Assembly (NCBI RefSeq): GCF_915403165.1
Contig: NZ_OU659204.1
Span: 2,046,001-2,110,000, forward strand
From: Providencia alcalifaciens
GTDB lineage: Bacteria; Pseudomonadota; Gammaproteobacteria; Enterobacterales; Enterobacteriaceae
Direction: 5' to 3'
DNA: 64,000 bases
Below, in pieces: positions 51,932 to 61,969 of this stretch (its first letter is position 1; every line of letters begins with the position of its first letter). The notes beneath the pieces are model-generated. The model was not told the origin of the DNA. It searched no databases and was given only the letters and a program-made list of their open reading frames with translations. The translations under genes and the position numbers were made by a program.

Positions 51932-53482
51932 ATGGATTTTAGTTTAAGAAGAGCATTCTTGAAGAATTTTTTGGGAAATTCTCCAGATTGGTACAAACTT
52001 GCTATCATTTTGTTCTTAATAATAAACCCAATTGTTTTCTACTTTGTTGACCCATTTATCGCCGGTTGGTTACTCGTCATTGAATTCATTTTCACCTTGG
52101 CGATGGCACTAAAATGCTACCCATTACAACCTGGCGGGCTATTAGCCATTGAAGCCGTGCTAATTGGCATGACCTCCCCAGCGCAGATTTCTCATGAAAT
52201 CAGTAATAACCTTGAAGTAGTTCTGTTACTGATCTTTATGGTGGCTGGCATCTACTTTATGAAGCAACTTCTGTTATTTGTGTTTACTAAGCTGTTAATA
52301 AACGTCCGTTCTAAACGAATTTTAGCGTTGTCATTTTGCTTAGCAAGTGCGTTTTTATCCGCTTTTTTAGATGCTTTAACCGTCATTGCTGTGGTCATTA
52401 GTGTTTCCATTGGCTTCTACTCTATTTACCACCAATATGCCTCTAGCCAGCCGAGCAATACGGATCTACAAAACGATTCTTTCATTGATACGGTTGAGAA
52501 AAAGCAGACATTGGAACAGTTCCGTGCGTTCTTACGTAGCTTAATGATGCATGCGGGTATCGGTACTGCCCTTGGCGGCGTAATGACTATGGTGGGTGAA
52601 CCACAAAACCTGATCATCGCAAAACATGTTGAGTGGGACTTTATTACCTTCTATCTGCGTATGGCTCCAGTCACTATCCCCGTTTTCTTATGCGGGCTAG
52701 TGGTCTGTTTCCTCGTTGAGAAGTTCAAAGTATTTGGCTATGGAGCTGAGTTACCCGATACCGTGCGCCAAGTATTAACCGAACATGACAAAAAAATGAG
52801 TGCTAAGCGCAGTAAGAAAGAGCAAGCGCAACTTATCGTCCAAGGCCTTATCGGTATTTGGTTAATTGTCGCGCTGGCGCTTCACCTTGCCGAAGTGGGT
52901 CTGATTGGTCTGTCTGTTATCATTCTCGCCACGACATTCTGTGGGATCACTGAAGAGCACTCCCTCGGAAAAGCCTTTGAAGAAGCCTTACCGTTTACTG
53001 CCCTACTGACTGTCTTTTTCAGTATTGTCGCCGTGATCATTGACCAACAGCTATTTACACCATTTATTCAGTATGTCCTGCAATCCTCTGAATCATCGCA
53101 GCTATCCCTGTTCTATCTGTTTAACGGGTTGCTCTCTGCGGTATCAGATAACGTGTTTGTTGGCACCGTGTACATTACTGAAGCATTGAAAGCCGCGAAT
53201 GCGGGCTTAATTTCAGCCGAGCAGTACCAGCACTTAGCTGTCGCAATTAACACCGGAACAAACTTGCCATCTGTTGCTACACCTAATGGGCAAGCCGCCT
53301 TCCTGTTCCTATTAACATCTGCGCTGTCTCCACTGATTCGTCTGTCTTACGGCAGAATGGTTTGGATGGCATTACCCTTTACGGTTGTGATGACAATCGT
53401 TGGTCTGTTAGGTGTTGAGTACTGGCTTATCCCATTAACTGATTGGATGGAAAGCTTAGGGTTAATTTCTATTCCACGTTAA
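51932..53482 (+). CDS. nhaB: Na+/H+ antiporter NhaB
   Basis: 516 residues (E. coli 513) with about 12 membrane spans. Conserved NhaB segments are [33 protein letters not shown] and [14 protein letters not shown]. It expels sodium in exchange for protons. The structured repeat (copy 2) starts 30 bases after its stop. Confidence 0.97.
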   Translation: MDFSLRRAFLKNFLGNSPDWYKLAIILFLIINPIVFYFVDPFIAGWLLVIEFIFTLAMALKCYPLQPGGLLAIEAVLIGMTSPAQISHEISNNLEVVLLLIFMVAGIYFMKQLLLFVFTKLLINVRSKRILALSFCLASAFLSAFLDALTVIAVVISVSIGFYSIYHQYASSQPSNTDLQNDSFIDTVEKKQTLEQFRAFLRSLMMHAGIGTALGGVMTMVGEPQNLIIAKHVEWDFITFYLRMAPVTIPVFLCGLVVCFLVEKFKVFGYGAELPDTVRQVLTEHDKKMSAKRSKKEQAQLIVQGLIGIWLIVALALHLAEVGLIGLSVIILATTFCGITEEHSLGKAFEEALPFTALLTVFFSIVAVIIDQQLFTPFIQYVLQSSESSQLSLFYLFNGLLSAVSDNVFVGTVYITEALKAANAGLISAEQYQHLAVAINTGTNLPSVATPNGQAAFLFLLTSALSPLIRLSYGRMVWMALPFTVVMTIVGLLGVEYWLIPLTDWMESLGLISIPR

Positions 53483-53514
53483 TCAATATTGATTGGTCAG
53501 ATTCTAGATTTAAA

Positions 53515-53700
53515 GCTGCATATTTATGCGGCTGAGGTTGATGACAAAGAGGGATAAAAACGTGGTTTTTCCCTCTTTGTGTTATCAGGCGAAAATCAAT
53601 AAATTGATTTTCCTCGTCAATATTACAACCCAAAGGAGCCATTTCCAAACCTGATGGGCGTGGAAATGATCTGAGCCGCATATTTATGCGGCTTTTTTTG
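53515..53700. repeat. Dispersed structured repeat element, copy 2, ending in the nhaB terminator
   Basis: Core 53536-53674 is the same length as copy 1 (12702-12840) and about 92% identical. Its flanks carry the hairpin GCATATTTATGCGGCT twice in direct orientation (53518-53533 and 53678-53693). The right-hand hairpin is GCCGCATA / TATGCGGC followed by T7, a good rho-independent terminator. The element interrupts or duplicates that terminator. Confidence 0.85.
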
Positions 53701-53808
53701 TAATAAAACGTAAAAACTAAGCTAATCTTATTCTAATCTGATTTTGTTGCTTTTTTTATCACCCAGATAAAGGCAAAATAAGCCGATTATTAATGAAGGG
53801 AATTTATT

Positions 53809-54324
53809 ATGTTCAGATTTTTTAATTACTGTTCTCAAGGACGGTCAGCTTGGCTGCTTATGGCATTCACTGCTTTTATGCTTGAATGTGCTGCTCTGTA
53901 TTTCCAACATATTATGAAACTGCAACCTTGTGTAATGTGTATCTATGAGCGCGTTGCATTGATGGGAATTATTGCGGCAGGTTTAATCGGGGCGATTGCG
54001 CCGAAAAGCACCGTTGTTAAAGTGATTGCGATTGTGGTTTGGCTGTATGCAGGTTGGCGTGGATTAGACCTTTCATGGGAACATACCATGCTGCAACTTT
54101 ACCCGTCTCCGTTTGCATCGTGTGATTTCTTTGTTAATTTCCCAGACTGGTTACCACTTCAAGAATGGGTACCTTCTGTGTTTGAAGCGACAGGTGATTG
54201 TGCCGTTAGACAGTGGGCATTCTTAGGGTTAGACATGCCTCAGTGGTTAGTCGGTATTTTTGCAGCTTACATCTTAGTCGGCATTATCGTTACGATTAGC
54301 CTCTTCTTCCCAAGCAAAAAATAA
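53809..54324 (+). CDS. dsbB: Disulfide bond formation protein DsbB
   Basis: 171 residues with four membrane spans. The two periplasmic Cys pairs are Cys41-Cys44 (QPCVMC) and the loop pair in SPFASCDFF and TGDCAVRQW. It re-oxidises DsbA and passes electrons to quinone. The order nhaB-dsbB is as in E. coli. Confidence 0.98.
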   Translation: MFRFFNYCSQGRSAWLLMAFTAFMLECAALYFQHIMKLQPCVMCIYERVALMGIIAAGLIGAIAPKSTVVKVIAIVVWLYAGWRGLDLSWEHTMLQLYPSPFASCDFFVNFPDWLPLQEWVPSVFEATGDCAVRQWAFLGLDMPQWLVGIFAAYILVGIIVTISLFFPSKK

Positions 54325-54336
54325 CCTTTCCTTTTC

Positions 54337-54360
54337 GCCCATCAACGATGCTTGATGGGC
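54337..54360. terminator. Weak bidirectional hairpin after dsbB
   Basis: GCCCATCAA / TTGATGGGC, nine perfect base pairs with a six-base loop, 12 bases after the dsbB stop and without a clean T run. Confidence 0.5.
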
Positions 54361-54387
54361 AATCAAATCATTAGCTCATCAAAACAC

Positions 54388-54693
54388 TTAGATACAGGCC
54401 CCACTGCGGATTGCTGAAACGGCACAACGACGCCCATTTGCAAACTGGCAAACAGGCGTTTTTTCACCATTAAGTTCTAAATTCAGTGAAGGCAATCCAC
54501 CCGCTGAAGTACATGCCTCTTGAGCACCCGGACCTAAATTCACCACTTGCTGAGCATATTGAGAACCGGACGTTTCTGCCCTTGTCATTTTACTGTTGTC
54601 AGGGCTACTGCACGCTGAAAGTAAAATGGATAACACGGTAGCTGAACCCATTGCCACGACTGTTTTTAACAGCGCCTGACTTTTCCTTTTCAT
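54388..54693 (-). CDS. DUF333-type lipoprotein (YoaF-like)
   Basis: 101 residues. A lipoprotein signal peptide ends in the lipobox LLSAC at residues ~24-28. The small C-terminal domain reads ACTSAGGLPSLNLELNGEKTPVC with a second Cys pair (RRCAVSAIRSGAC). This DUF333 domain is found in several enterobacterial lipoproteins of unknown function. It is 57 bases downstream of the SMR gene in the same direction. Confidence 0.82.
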   Translation of the reverse strand: MKRKSQALLKTVVAMGSATVLSILLSACSSPDNSKMTRAETSGSQYAQQVVNLGPGAQEACTSAGGLPSLNLELNGEKTPVCQFANGRRCAVSAIRSGACI

Positions 54694-54749
54694 TCTCTTT
54701 CTCCGATAGTATCAGCGCTGTTTCGAGTCCCATTATGTTTTGAATCTCA

Positions 54750-55082
54750 TTAATGGGTGCCACTTTTAGAAAACAGGTTGATGACCAATACACCAATAAT
54801 AATTAATAGCATACCAATAATTGCGGGTAAATCGAGTTTTTGGTTATAAATATAGATAGCCGCCACAGAAACCAGCACAATTCCCAATCCTGACCAAATG
54901 GCATACGCAATCCCCAGTGGCATCACCTTCACGACTTGGGAAAGCCCCCAGAAAGAGACTGCATAGCCAATGATAACCACTAAAGAGGGCCAAAAACGGC
55001 TAAAACCATCCGACGCTTTTAACGTTGTGGTCGCAATCACTTCCGCAATTATGGACATTAATAAGAAGCCCAATCCTTTCAT
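54750..55082 (-). CDS. emrE: EmrE-type small multidrug resistance transporter
   Basis: 110 residues, four membrane spans, colinear with E. coli EmrE. The essential Glu14 is in IIAEVIATT, and Trp63 is in YAIWSG. The ending LDLPAIIGMLLIIIGVLVINL is almost identical. It exports cationic lipophilic drugs in exchange for protons as an antiparallel dimer. It is a single gene, not a pair. Confidence 0.92.
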   Translation of the reverse strand: MKGLGFLLMSIIAEVIATTTLKASDGFSRFWPSLVVIIGYAVSFWGLSQVVKVMPLGIAYAIWSGLGIVLVSVAAIYIYNQKLDLPAIIGMLLIIIGVLVINLFSKSGTH

Positions 55083-55134
55083 CGTTCACCTTTCTCTATT
55101 TTTTAGCCTAAAATTTGGCAGAAATTTAACACAC

Positions 55135-55171
55135 AAAAAAGCACCGTACTAACCTTTAATTAGCACAGTGC
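55135..55171 (-). terminator. Terminator of sotB
   Basis: GCAC-GTACTAA / TTAGCAC-GTGC stem with a T6 run on the minus strand, 19 bases after the sotB stop. Confidence 0.82.
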
Positions 55172-55189
55172 CAAATGAATAAATCTAGC

Positions 55190-56389
55190 TTAATGATTCG
55201 CAGCGGTTGGCTGTTTTTCTGCAAAAGCTGAGCGATAACGGGTATAGATAAACACGCACCAAGCAAGTGCTAAAAAGCTGATAATCGCCCCCACATAACC
55301 AATATTGGTCATCCCCATATGGGTAATCACTTGGTTCCCTAATAATGCCCCAGCCCCAATGCCAATATTAAATAACCCAGAGAAAATGGACATCGCAACA
55401 TCGGTTGCGTCTGGTGCCAAGTCCAGAACCTTCACTTGGATCCCGAGGCTAATACACATAATCGCCATACCCCAGAATATACAGGTACCAACCAGCGTCC
55501 AAACATCGCCACTTAAGGGCATAAATAACACTAAACAAAGTGTCAGTATGAACATCGATACAGGTAAAAATGTCAATGTAAAGCGGCTACTGTAGCGGCT
55601 AAACAAGATACTACCAAAAATGCCTGCTCCGCCAAAAATCAATAATAAGAGTGTGGCAAAATTCTGGCTCTGTAAGGCAATATCACGCACAAACGGTTCA
55701 ATATAGCTATACGCGGTAAAATGAGCCGTAATAACGACGGTGATTAACACAAAAACACCCATCAATGCGGGGCGTTTAAAAAGAATCGGCAGGCTTTTTA
55801 ATGAACCTGAATGTTCGCTCGGTAAACGTGGTAAAAACCGCAATAATGCAATCAGGGTTAATAACGCAAGCACGCCGATACACAAAAATGTCACTCGCCA
55901 GCCCATCCATTGCCCAATCACTCGCCCTAACGGTAATCCCAATACGGTCGCAAGTGCCGTTCCCGTTGCTAGCAAGCCCAATGCTTGCGCTTTTTTACCT
56001 GCAGGTGCGACGCGGATAGCCAATGATGCCGTAATCGACCAGAAAACCGCGTGGGATAACGCGATACCGATACGCGCGATAATTAGCACTTCAAAACTCC
56101 ACGCAAACCCACATAAAATATGGCTGAGAATAAAAATAACAAATAAAATCCCCAGTAATTTTCGCCGCTCAAATTTACCCGTCATTAGCATTAATGGCAG
56201 AGACATCACCGCGACAACCCACGCATAGATGGTGATCATCAGCCCCGTATGGGCAACGGTCATATCAAAACTTTCGGCAATATCACTCAATAATGCGACG
56301 GGAACAAATTCAGTGGTATTAAAGACAAAAGCTGCAACGGAAAGCGCTAATACACGGATCCACGCAGTGCTTCGAGAAACCTGGGTCAT
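55190..56389 (-). CDS. sotB: Sugar efflux transporter SotB (MFS)
   Basis: 399 residues, 12 membrane spans. The segments [39 protein letters not shown] and [21 protein letters not shown] match the DHA1-type SotB/YdeA family, which exports arabinose, IPTG and related sugars. The position is not that of the E. coli gene. Confidence 0.9.
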   Translation of the reverse strand: MTQVSRSTAWIRVLALSVAAFVFNTTEFVPVALLSDIAESFDMTVAHTGLMITIYAWVVAVMSLPLMLMTGKFERRKLLGILFVIFILSHILCGFAWSFEVLIIARIGIALSHAVFWSITASLAIRVAPAGKKAQALGLLATGTALATVLGLPLGRVIGQWMGWRVTFLCIGVLALLTLIALLRFLPRLPSEHSGSLKSLPILFKRPALMGVFVLITVVITAHFTAYSYIEPFVRDIALQSQNFATLLLLIFGGAGIFGSILFSRYSSRFTLTFLPVSMFILTLCLVLFMPLSGDVWTLVGTCIFWGMAIMCISLGIQVKVLDLAPDATDVAMSIFSGLFNIGIGAGALLGNQVITHMGMTNIGYVGAIISFLALAWCVFIYTRYRSAFAEKQPTAANH

Positions 56390-56627
56390 GGTTTACGACA
56401 CCCTGTTGATGATAATTAAGACTAATAATAGTCTTCAGTATATTTTTGTGAATAATATCACATTCACTATTCATCTTTAAAGGATTGAAAATTATCATGT
56501 TCACCCTATTTTTTCATAGAGCAACAGTCACTCCCCTTTAATTTTCATGTCAGTTTGAAAAGCGACAGAATCATTTCTTCTATGCTACAATCTGCAAATT
56601 ACTTTTTATTCTTACAGGAATTCCTAA
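56390..56627. other. sotB / yecF divergent promoter region
   Basis: 238 AT-rich bases with no gene. An AGGA ribosome site precedes yecF. Confidence 0.5.
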
Positions 56628-56849
56628 ATGAAAACCCATTTTCCAACTGAGCCAGACGTAAACGCATTAGCAGACGAAGTAACTTGTTTAAAAAATCTTG
56701 TTACTCATATGCTTAAAGCTATCGGTCAGGCTGATGCGGGTAAAATCCTGATCAAAATGCAACGCGAAGTCGCTTCAATGGAAGATGAGAAGCAAGCTGA
56801 GACTTACAAAAATATTTTAGAACAAATCAAGTCTGGTTATCGTCAATAA
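56628..56849 (+). CDS. yecF: DUF2594 small protein YecF
   Basis: 73 residues, all helical in appearance (DVNALADEVTCLKNLVTHMLKAIGQADAGKILIKM). It matches the YecF family of unknown function. It is the last host gene before the prophage. Confidence 0.9.
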   Translation: MKTHFPTEPDVNALADEVTCLKNLVTHMLKAIGQADAGKILIKMQREVASMEDEKQAETYKNILEQIKSGYRQ

Positions 56850-56977
56850 GAGCTTTAGCGATAAATGCGATTCTAAGCGCTAACTCAAAACAGCGAACTA
56901 AAGTGCACAAAAACCTAAGTTTCGTTCACTAGGATCCTTTATCTTTGATCTCGAATTAAACCATTCTTTATTCATTT

Positions 56978-57016
56978 AGCTCCCCCTTCAGATCCCTATG
57001 AAGGGGGCTTTTTTTT
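56978..57016 (+). terminator. Terminator downstream of yecF
   Basis: CCCCCTTCA / TGAAGGGGG hairpin with a T8 run, about 130 bases after the yecF stop. The unusually long 3' UTR could carry a small RNA. Confidence 0.88.
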
Positions 57017-57291
57017 GCCTCTAATTCACTGTTTTATAAATGGATTTATAAGACAACATCCACATATCATCCACGATGTAACCCACCTTTAATCTTAGCC
57101 TCTCTCAATGAGAGGCTTCATTGTAGTCTAATAGGCACTAGCATTTAGAGAGATTCATATCTGTAATATCTTCTTGAGATTACTACCTTTTTTATATAGT
57201 AATAATTAATACTACATATAGTATGTAATGCGTATTCATCTATTGCTTTGATTTATTTGCCCCGTTTGCTGGGGCATTTTTATTATTTAAT
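57017..57291. other. Host-prophage junction region (attL expected here)
   Basis: 275 bases without a gene. It holds two hairpins: AGCCTCTC / GAGAGGCT (57097-57117) and TGCCCC / TGGGGCA with a T run (57258-57284). In P2, attP lies between ogr and int, so the left prophage end should fall here; the core cannot be read without the other end. Confidence 0.5.
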
Positions 57292-57486
57292 TTACAGCCC
57301 AACACTGAATGCTTGCACTTCTGATTTGTTTGGCTTAACAATAAATCGTGAAACTGATTCATGGCTGATGAATGTTGCACTGCAATTAACATTCTGGCAC
57401 TGATTGTGGTTTTCTTTGGTTTCGTTAGTGATATAACGTGAAGTGCGAATACGGGCAAGCTCGCCGCAAAGAGGACATTTCATCAT
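57292..57486 (-). CDS. ogr: Ogr/Delta-type late gene activator
   Basis: 64 residues (P2 Ogr 72). Zinc-binding cysteines are in CPLCGE near residue 4 and CQNVNC near residue 29, the family pattern C-x2-C-x~22-C-x4-C. It activates phage late promoters with RNA polymerase alpha. It lies downstream of gpD, as in P2. Confidence 0.93.
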   Translation of the reverse strand: MMKCPLCGELARIRTSRYITNETKENHNQCQNVNCSATFISHESVSRFIVKPNKSEVQAFSVGL

Positions 57487-57526
57487 GATTCGGTTACCTT
57501 TTTCATGATGTTGATATTACGTATAT

Positions 57527-57545
57527 TGTACTGACACTTTATACA
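57527..57545 (-). promoter_or_regulatory. Dyad upstream of ogr
   Basis: TGTA-N11-TACA symmetry, 41 bases before ogr. P2 late promoters have TGT-N12-ACA; this has N13, so an Ogr site is only possible. Confidence 0.3.
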
Positions 57546-57570
57546 GTAGTCATTACTTTTTCTTTATTTT

Positions 57571-58692
57571 TCATTCACTCATTTCAAGACTTGATACTTT
57601 GACCTCAAGCTCAAGTGAGGATGTATACCCACTGTCATTTAATGAATGAGAAACTCGCGTTAATATCCACTCTGCGCCATCGATTTCAGGCTTAAAGCCC
57701 TGCACCTTAACTGGCATTTCTGGGTAGATATCAGCCCTCCCTTTTGCAAGCTGTATTGAAAATGAAGCAACTCCACGCTGCATCTTTTCCCATGCTGCCT
57801 TTGCGGCCCGTTCCGCATTGCTCTTGTTCGCGTAGGTATGCGAAAGCGTTAATGTGTTCCCCTCTTCGCCGACAAGATAATCCCCTTGCGGCTCATCCAC
57901 CTTAGTTTTAGCCGGCTCATCCTTTTTTGCCGACTCTTTCTTTTTAGTTTTTCGCTTACGCTTTACTTTGACTTCATCTTTTTGTTTTGGCTTCCGTGTA
58001 TTTAGCCAACTTGCGACTACGCCGGTATATGCCCCGCGATCAGCGAGTGTAAACCGGTAACTATCCCCAATCTCTCGCGTTAACAGCAAAGGTGGGATAG
58101 GCTTTCCGCTGGCCGTTTTACCACTTCCTTGCGGCATAAATAATAACTGACCATTTTTAATGGCAGCGATAGCCCCCTCTTGCTGCCCTAATCTAGCCAA
58201 GAATGAACCGTCAGACTCATTGGTTTGGTCTATGTGCTTAAGTGTTACTTGAGCTAACCTGCTCTCAATGACTGGCTCAACATTGTTACGTGCTGCGATT
58301 GTTTTGATAATGTCACCCAATGTTTTATCGTGATATGACATTTCACGCTTAACATTGAGCGTCGATCTAAAATCCGCACTGCGGCCACGAATAGCAATTT
58401 TATCCGGCGCGCCGCTGTATTCAATTTCATCAACCGTGAATTTCCCTTTAAAAATTAACGGCTCATTTTTCCAACCCAGATGAATTGATAATTCTTCACC
58501 TCGTTTAGGTAGCATCATTTTTCCGTCGGCATCGTCGATTTCGATATCAAGTTGGTCGGCTTCAAATCCCTGATTATCAGTCAGGTTCAGCGAAATTAAT
58601 CGCCCTTGTAATCGCTCGTTGATATTCACCGTTCCTGCTGTAATGACATATTGTGGTACCGACTCAAAACCAGTTAGAAAAAAATCACTCAC
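57571..58692 (-). CDS. P2 gpD-like baseplate hub / late control protein D
   Basis: 373 residues. A T4 gp27/VgrG-like fold is suggested by IDDADGKMMLPKRGEELSIH, AARNNVEPVIESRLAQ and the end YTSSLELEVKVSS. A Lys-rich segment (~237-263) is also seen in P2 gpD. It forms the baseplate hub. The start overlaps the gpU stop (ATGA). Confidence 0.94.
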   Translation of the reverse strand: MSDFFLTGFESVPQYVITAGTVNINERLQGRLISLNLTDNQGFEADQLDIEIDDADGKMMLPKRGEELSIHLGWKNEPLIFKGKFTVDEIEYSGAPDKIAIRGRSADFRSTLNVKREMSYHDKTLGDIIKTIAARNNVEPVIESRLAQVTLKHIDQTNESDGSFLARLGQQEGAIAAIKNGQLLFMPQGSGKTASGKPIPPLLLTREIGDSYRFTLADRGAYTGVVASWLNTRKPKQKDEVKVKRKRKTKKKESAKKDEPAKTKVDEPQGDYLVGEEGNTLTLSHTYANKSNAERAAKAAWEKMQRGVASFSIQLAKGRADIYPEMPVKVQGFKPEIDGAEWILTRVSHSLNDSGYTSSLELEVKVSSLEMSE

Positions 58693-59156
58693 ACTAACAT
58701 TCCCCCAATCCCATTACTGACTGCATCCATGACAGAGTTTAACTGCTCATTAAGATTACCGAACATCTCAGAGAGTGACTCATCCACGCGTTTTATTGTT
58801 AGCGTAAACTCGATTTTTCTGGCTGCACTATCTTCAAAAAAATCGCTTTTATTCTCGCTTAAGCTTTCAATGACATACATCCCGTAAATAGTGCCATCAC
58901 CACCAATAAACGACCATGCCTTGCCCGTCTCAGCCATAATCTGTAAGGCTAACAACGAAAACTTCCCGCCAGTTAATTCAGGGTATAACGTACCTGACAA
59001 AGTAATCGGATCATTCGATGGCCCCAAAAACTGATAGCTTGGGCGCTTACCGATACGATTGTGATAACCAAATCGGAATTGGTGCTCTCGCTGCATTCCT
59101 TGAAATGGGGTTGTTCTCAACTCAAAGACGAACAACCCTAACGCTGCCATTGCCAT
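58689..59156 (-). CDS. P2 gpU-like tail completion protein
   Basis: 155 residues. The segments FELRTTPFQGMQREHQFRFG and RPSYQFLGPSNDPITLSGTLYPE match phage tail protein U. It lies two bases after gpT and overlaps gpD. Confidence 0.94.
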   Translation of the reverse strand: MAMAALGLFVFELRTTPFQGMQREHQFRFGYHNRIGKRPSYQFLGPSNDPITLSGTLYPELTGGKFSLLALQIMAETGKAWSFIGGDGTIYGMYVIESLSENKSDFFEDSAARKIEFTLTIKRVDESLSEMFGNLNEQLNSVMDAVSNGIGGMLV

Positions 59157-59158
59157 AA

Positions 59159-61969
59159 TTAATAACCCTCGCTATCACGGTATTGGCTACGCTGTGCCGC
59201 TTTTTGCTTCCGATAATACGCGTCAATTTGTCGTGCAACTTCCTGCCCGATATCCTGCGCAGATTGGTTCGGTTGTGGGTAAATATTAATGATTGGCGCT
59301 GGAATTGGCTGACTTGGCTGCACCGCCGTTTTAGCGCCTGAATTCACTGCATACGGATGGATAGGCTTTGCACTCACCGGCTCAGCTAATGATCCTAGCG
59401 TCATTGCTGCAGCCATTGCCATGGCTGCCGTATTTCGCCGGCTGGTCACGCGAGCAGGGCCCTCGACAATTTCTGCGCCCCGTTCACCGACAATGCCAAA
59501 TTGACCACGCGGAATAACGCCGCCACTATCAAACATACCTGCACTTTTCATCCCCGCCTGTAAGACAGTGACTTGATTCATCGCGCGTAAATTTTTAGTT
59601 TCATCCGACAGCATCCAATCCGGTAAGAGGTCAGTGGCCATTTTTTTAATTTCAGCAAATTGGGCTTTCAGTGACTCCCACTTTTCTAAAATGCCGTTTT
59701 TAAGACTATCAATAATCTGCCCACCGATTTGCTGGAAATATGCCGGTAAATTAGTGACGTCATTAATAATTTCATTCCATTTATCTGAAATGGTCTTTTT
59801 AATCAGCGCCCACATGTTAACCGTTGTCGTAACAATGCTATTCCAGTGTTGATAAACCAGCCCAACGATTGTCCAATTGAGAATATAAGATTTTAAACCC
59901 TCCCAGAATGCGCTAAACACTTTGGTCACACTTTCCCATAAAGACTGGCTATAGCTTACAATTCCGTTCCATACTTTAATGATGGGATCAATCGTCCATT
60001 TCATAATAAATGACTGTATCCAATTCCATGCGTCAGAAAAAATCTGAGAAACTAACGCCCACAACCCTTTAAAGAATGGAGCAATATCATCCCAATATTT
60101 GTAAATGAGATATGCTGCGGCCGCAATCGCTGTAATGATTAAGATAATCGGATTTGCTAATAACGCTTTTCCCAGCATCATGAATGCCGCACCCACTAAC
60201 TTAATCGGCTTAATTAACAATGATAAGAAGCCGCTGCCCTTAATCCCCAATACAGACAGACTAAACTTCGCCATTGCGAGCGGCCCAATCATTGCCGCAA
60301 TCATGAGCGAAATACCACCACCCACAGCGAGCAAGGCACCTAGCCCCAAAGTAATCATGGTGATTTGTTTTACTAACTCAGGGTTTTTCTTTGCCCATTC
60401 ACCGAATTGGCCAATTAACCCTGTGACTTGCTGCGCAATGCTTCTTAATGGGCTGTCTGCACCGCCAAACACCTGAATACCGACATCTTCATATGCGGAT
60501 GTTAAGTTTTTCAAATCACCGTCAAGGTTATCGGTCATGGTTTTAGCCACTTTTTCGGCTTCACCTTTTGCGGCTTTGATTTCTGCAATCATGGATTGCA
60601 ACTGCCCTGAACCCGCTTGATCGGCAAGGACAGACAGCGCCGAGAACGCCTCCTCTCCCGCAATATGTTTGAACAGCCCTGCACGTTGCGCGGTTCCCAT
60701 TTTCTTGGTTTTCTTATTTAATTCTTCAAGAATGGCGGGAAACTCGCGTAAGTTTCCTTTTGCATCGCGGGTTTTGATACCCAACTTAGTGAGTGCTTCT
60801 GCAGCTTGCTTTGGCGGCTCAGCTAAACGGCCTAGAATAGATCGTAAACTGGTACCTGCCATTGAGCCTTGAATACCTGCATCACCTAACTTACCGGCTG
60901 CAACGGCTGCCGTTTCCAAATCAACCCCTAACCCTGACGCCACCGGTGCAACATATTTCATGGTATCGCCGAGCATGTTTAAGTTGACGTTAGAGCGTGT
61001 AAATGTGGCGACTAGCGTGTCACTCACGCGGTTCATTTCACCAGAATCAAGTTTAAAGCCAGTTAAAATGTTAGAGCCGATATCTGCCGTCGTTGCCAAA
61101 TCAATATCACCGGCTAGCGACATTGACAGCGTACCTTTCATGGCATTTTTAATTTGTTCTGGCTTGAAGCCTGCCATTGCATAGAACGCTTGCCCTTGCG
61201 CCACCTCATTTGCTGTAAATGCCGTGGTCGCACCCAAGTCACGCGCTTGGGTTCTGAGCATCTTATAATCAGCCGAATCTTTATCTAAGCGCGTCAATGC
61301 CTGTACTTTTGACATGCCGATTTCAAAGTCATAGCCTGGTGCTAGCACTTTTTTAGCGGCATATCCCATGCCGATACCGGTGGCAGTCATTGCCGCCCCC
61401 GACCCCGCAATTTTATTCCGCGTGTCCATTGCAGATTGATAGCTATTTCTGGCACTCGACATACGCTGCTCTTGCTCAGCGCTGCGCTTTAATTGCTGCT
61501 CTTGCCGCTGTAATTGCTGAGTTGTCCGAGCAATATCGCTGTTTAATCGACGTTGCGCCTGCCCGAGTTGATTCGTTGAAATACCACTCGCTTGCAGCTC
61601 GCTCCGCTGCCGTTGGACAGATTGCTGTAACTCACCATATTTATTTTTTAATTGTGAGGCTTCTCGCTGCGCTTTTCTTAACGCATCGGCTTGCTTTCGA
61701 GTGGGGTTTTCTGTGGCGCTCAGCTCACGGGCCAACGCTGACGCGCGTTGGGTGGCAGCCTGGTAAGCCTGCTGAGTTTCATTGAGTTGTTGTTTGACTT
61801 TACGAAAGCCCTCAATTTGACCGGCTTGTTGATTGAGGGTTTTTAATGCATCACGAGACTGGCGGATAGCCCCCGCCAGTTTTTTGTTAGACTCTTGCGC
61901 GCTACGAAATGGCTTTGTCAATTTATCGACAGCATTTAGCACGACTTGTAAACGTAGGTTTTTACTCAT
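59159..61969 (-). CDS. Tail tape-measure protein (P2 gpT-like)
   Basis: 936 residues from ATG 61969; a GTG at 61972 is also possible. The start NLRLQVVLNAVDKLTKPF is that of the P2 family. A coiled-coil region (30-180), a TP901-type core (~200-520) and hydrophobic segments (near 545-650) follow. It sets tail length. Its start overlaps the end of gpE+E' by 8 bases. Confidence 0.95.
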   Translation of the reverse strand: MSKNLRLQVVLNAVDKLTKPFRSAQESNKKLAGAIRQSRDALKTLNQQAGQIEGFRKVKQQLNETQQAYQAATQRASALARELSATENPTRKQADALRKAQREASQLKNKYGELQQSVQRQRSELQASGISTNQLGQAQRRLNSDIARTTQQLQRQEQQLKRSAEQEQRMSSARNSYQSAMDTRNKIAGSGAAMTATGIGMGYAAKKVLAPGYDFEIGMSKVQALTRLDKDSADYKMLRTQARDLGATTAFTANEVAQGQAFYAMAGFKPEQIKNAMKGTLSMSLAGDIDLATTADIGSNILTGFKLDSGEMNRVSDTLVATFTRSNVNLNMLGDTMKYVAPVASGLGVDLETAAVAAGKLGDAGIQGSMAGTSLRSILGRLAEPPKQAAEALTKLGIKTRDAKGNLREFPAILEELNKKTKKMGTAQRAGLFKHIAGEEAFSALSVLADQAGSGQLQSMIAEIKAAKGEAEKVAKTMTDNLDGDLKNLTSAYEDVGIQVFGGADSPLRSIAQQVTGLIGQFGEWAKKNPELVKQITMITLGLGALLAVGGGISLMIAAMIGPLAMAKFSLSVLGIKGSGFLSLLIKPIKLVGAAFMMLGKALLANPIILIITAIAAAAYLIYKYWDDIAPFFKGLWALVSQIFSDAWNWIQSFIMKWTIDPIIKVWNGIVSYSQSLWESVTKVFSAFWEGLKSYILNWTIVGLVYQHWNSIVTTTVNMWALIKKTISDKWNEIINDVTNLPAYFQQIGGQIIDSLKNGILEKWESLKAQFAEIKKMATDLLPDWMLSDETKNLRAMNQVTVLQAGMKSAGMFDSGGVIPRGQFGIVGERGAEIVEGPARVTSRRNTAAMAMAAAMTLGSLAEPVSAKPIHPYAVNSGAKTAVQPSQPIPAPIINIYPQPNQSAQDIGQEVARQIDAYYRKQKAAQRSQYRDSEGY

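Noticed and set aside
57240..57458. 72-residue frame overlapping ogr
   Set aside because: It is out of frame with ogr, which has the zinc cysteines and the correct position.
57940..58000. Lysine-rich insert in gpD as an anomaly
   Set aside because: A similar Lys-rich segment occurs in P2 gpD as I recall it, so it is a family trait.
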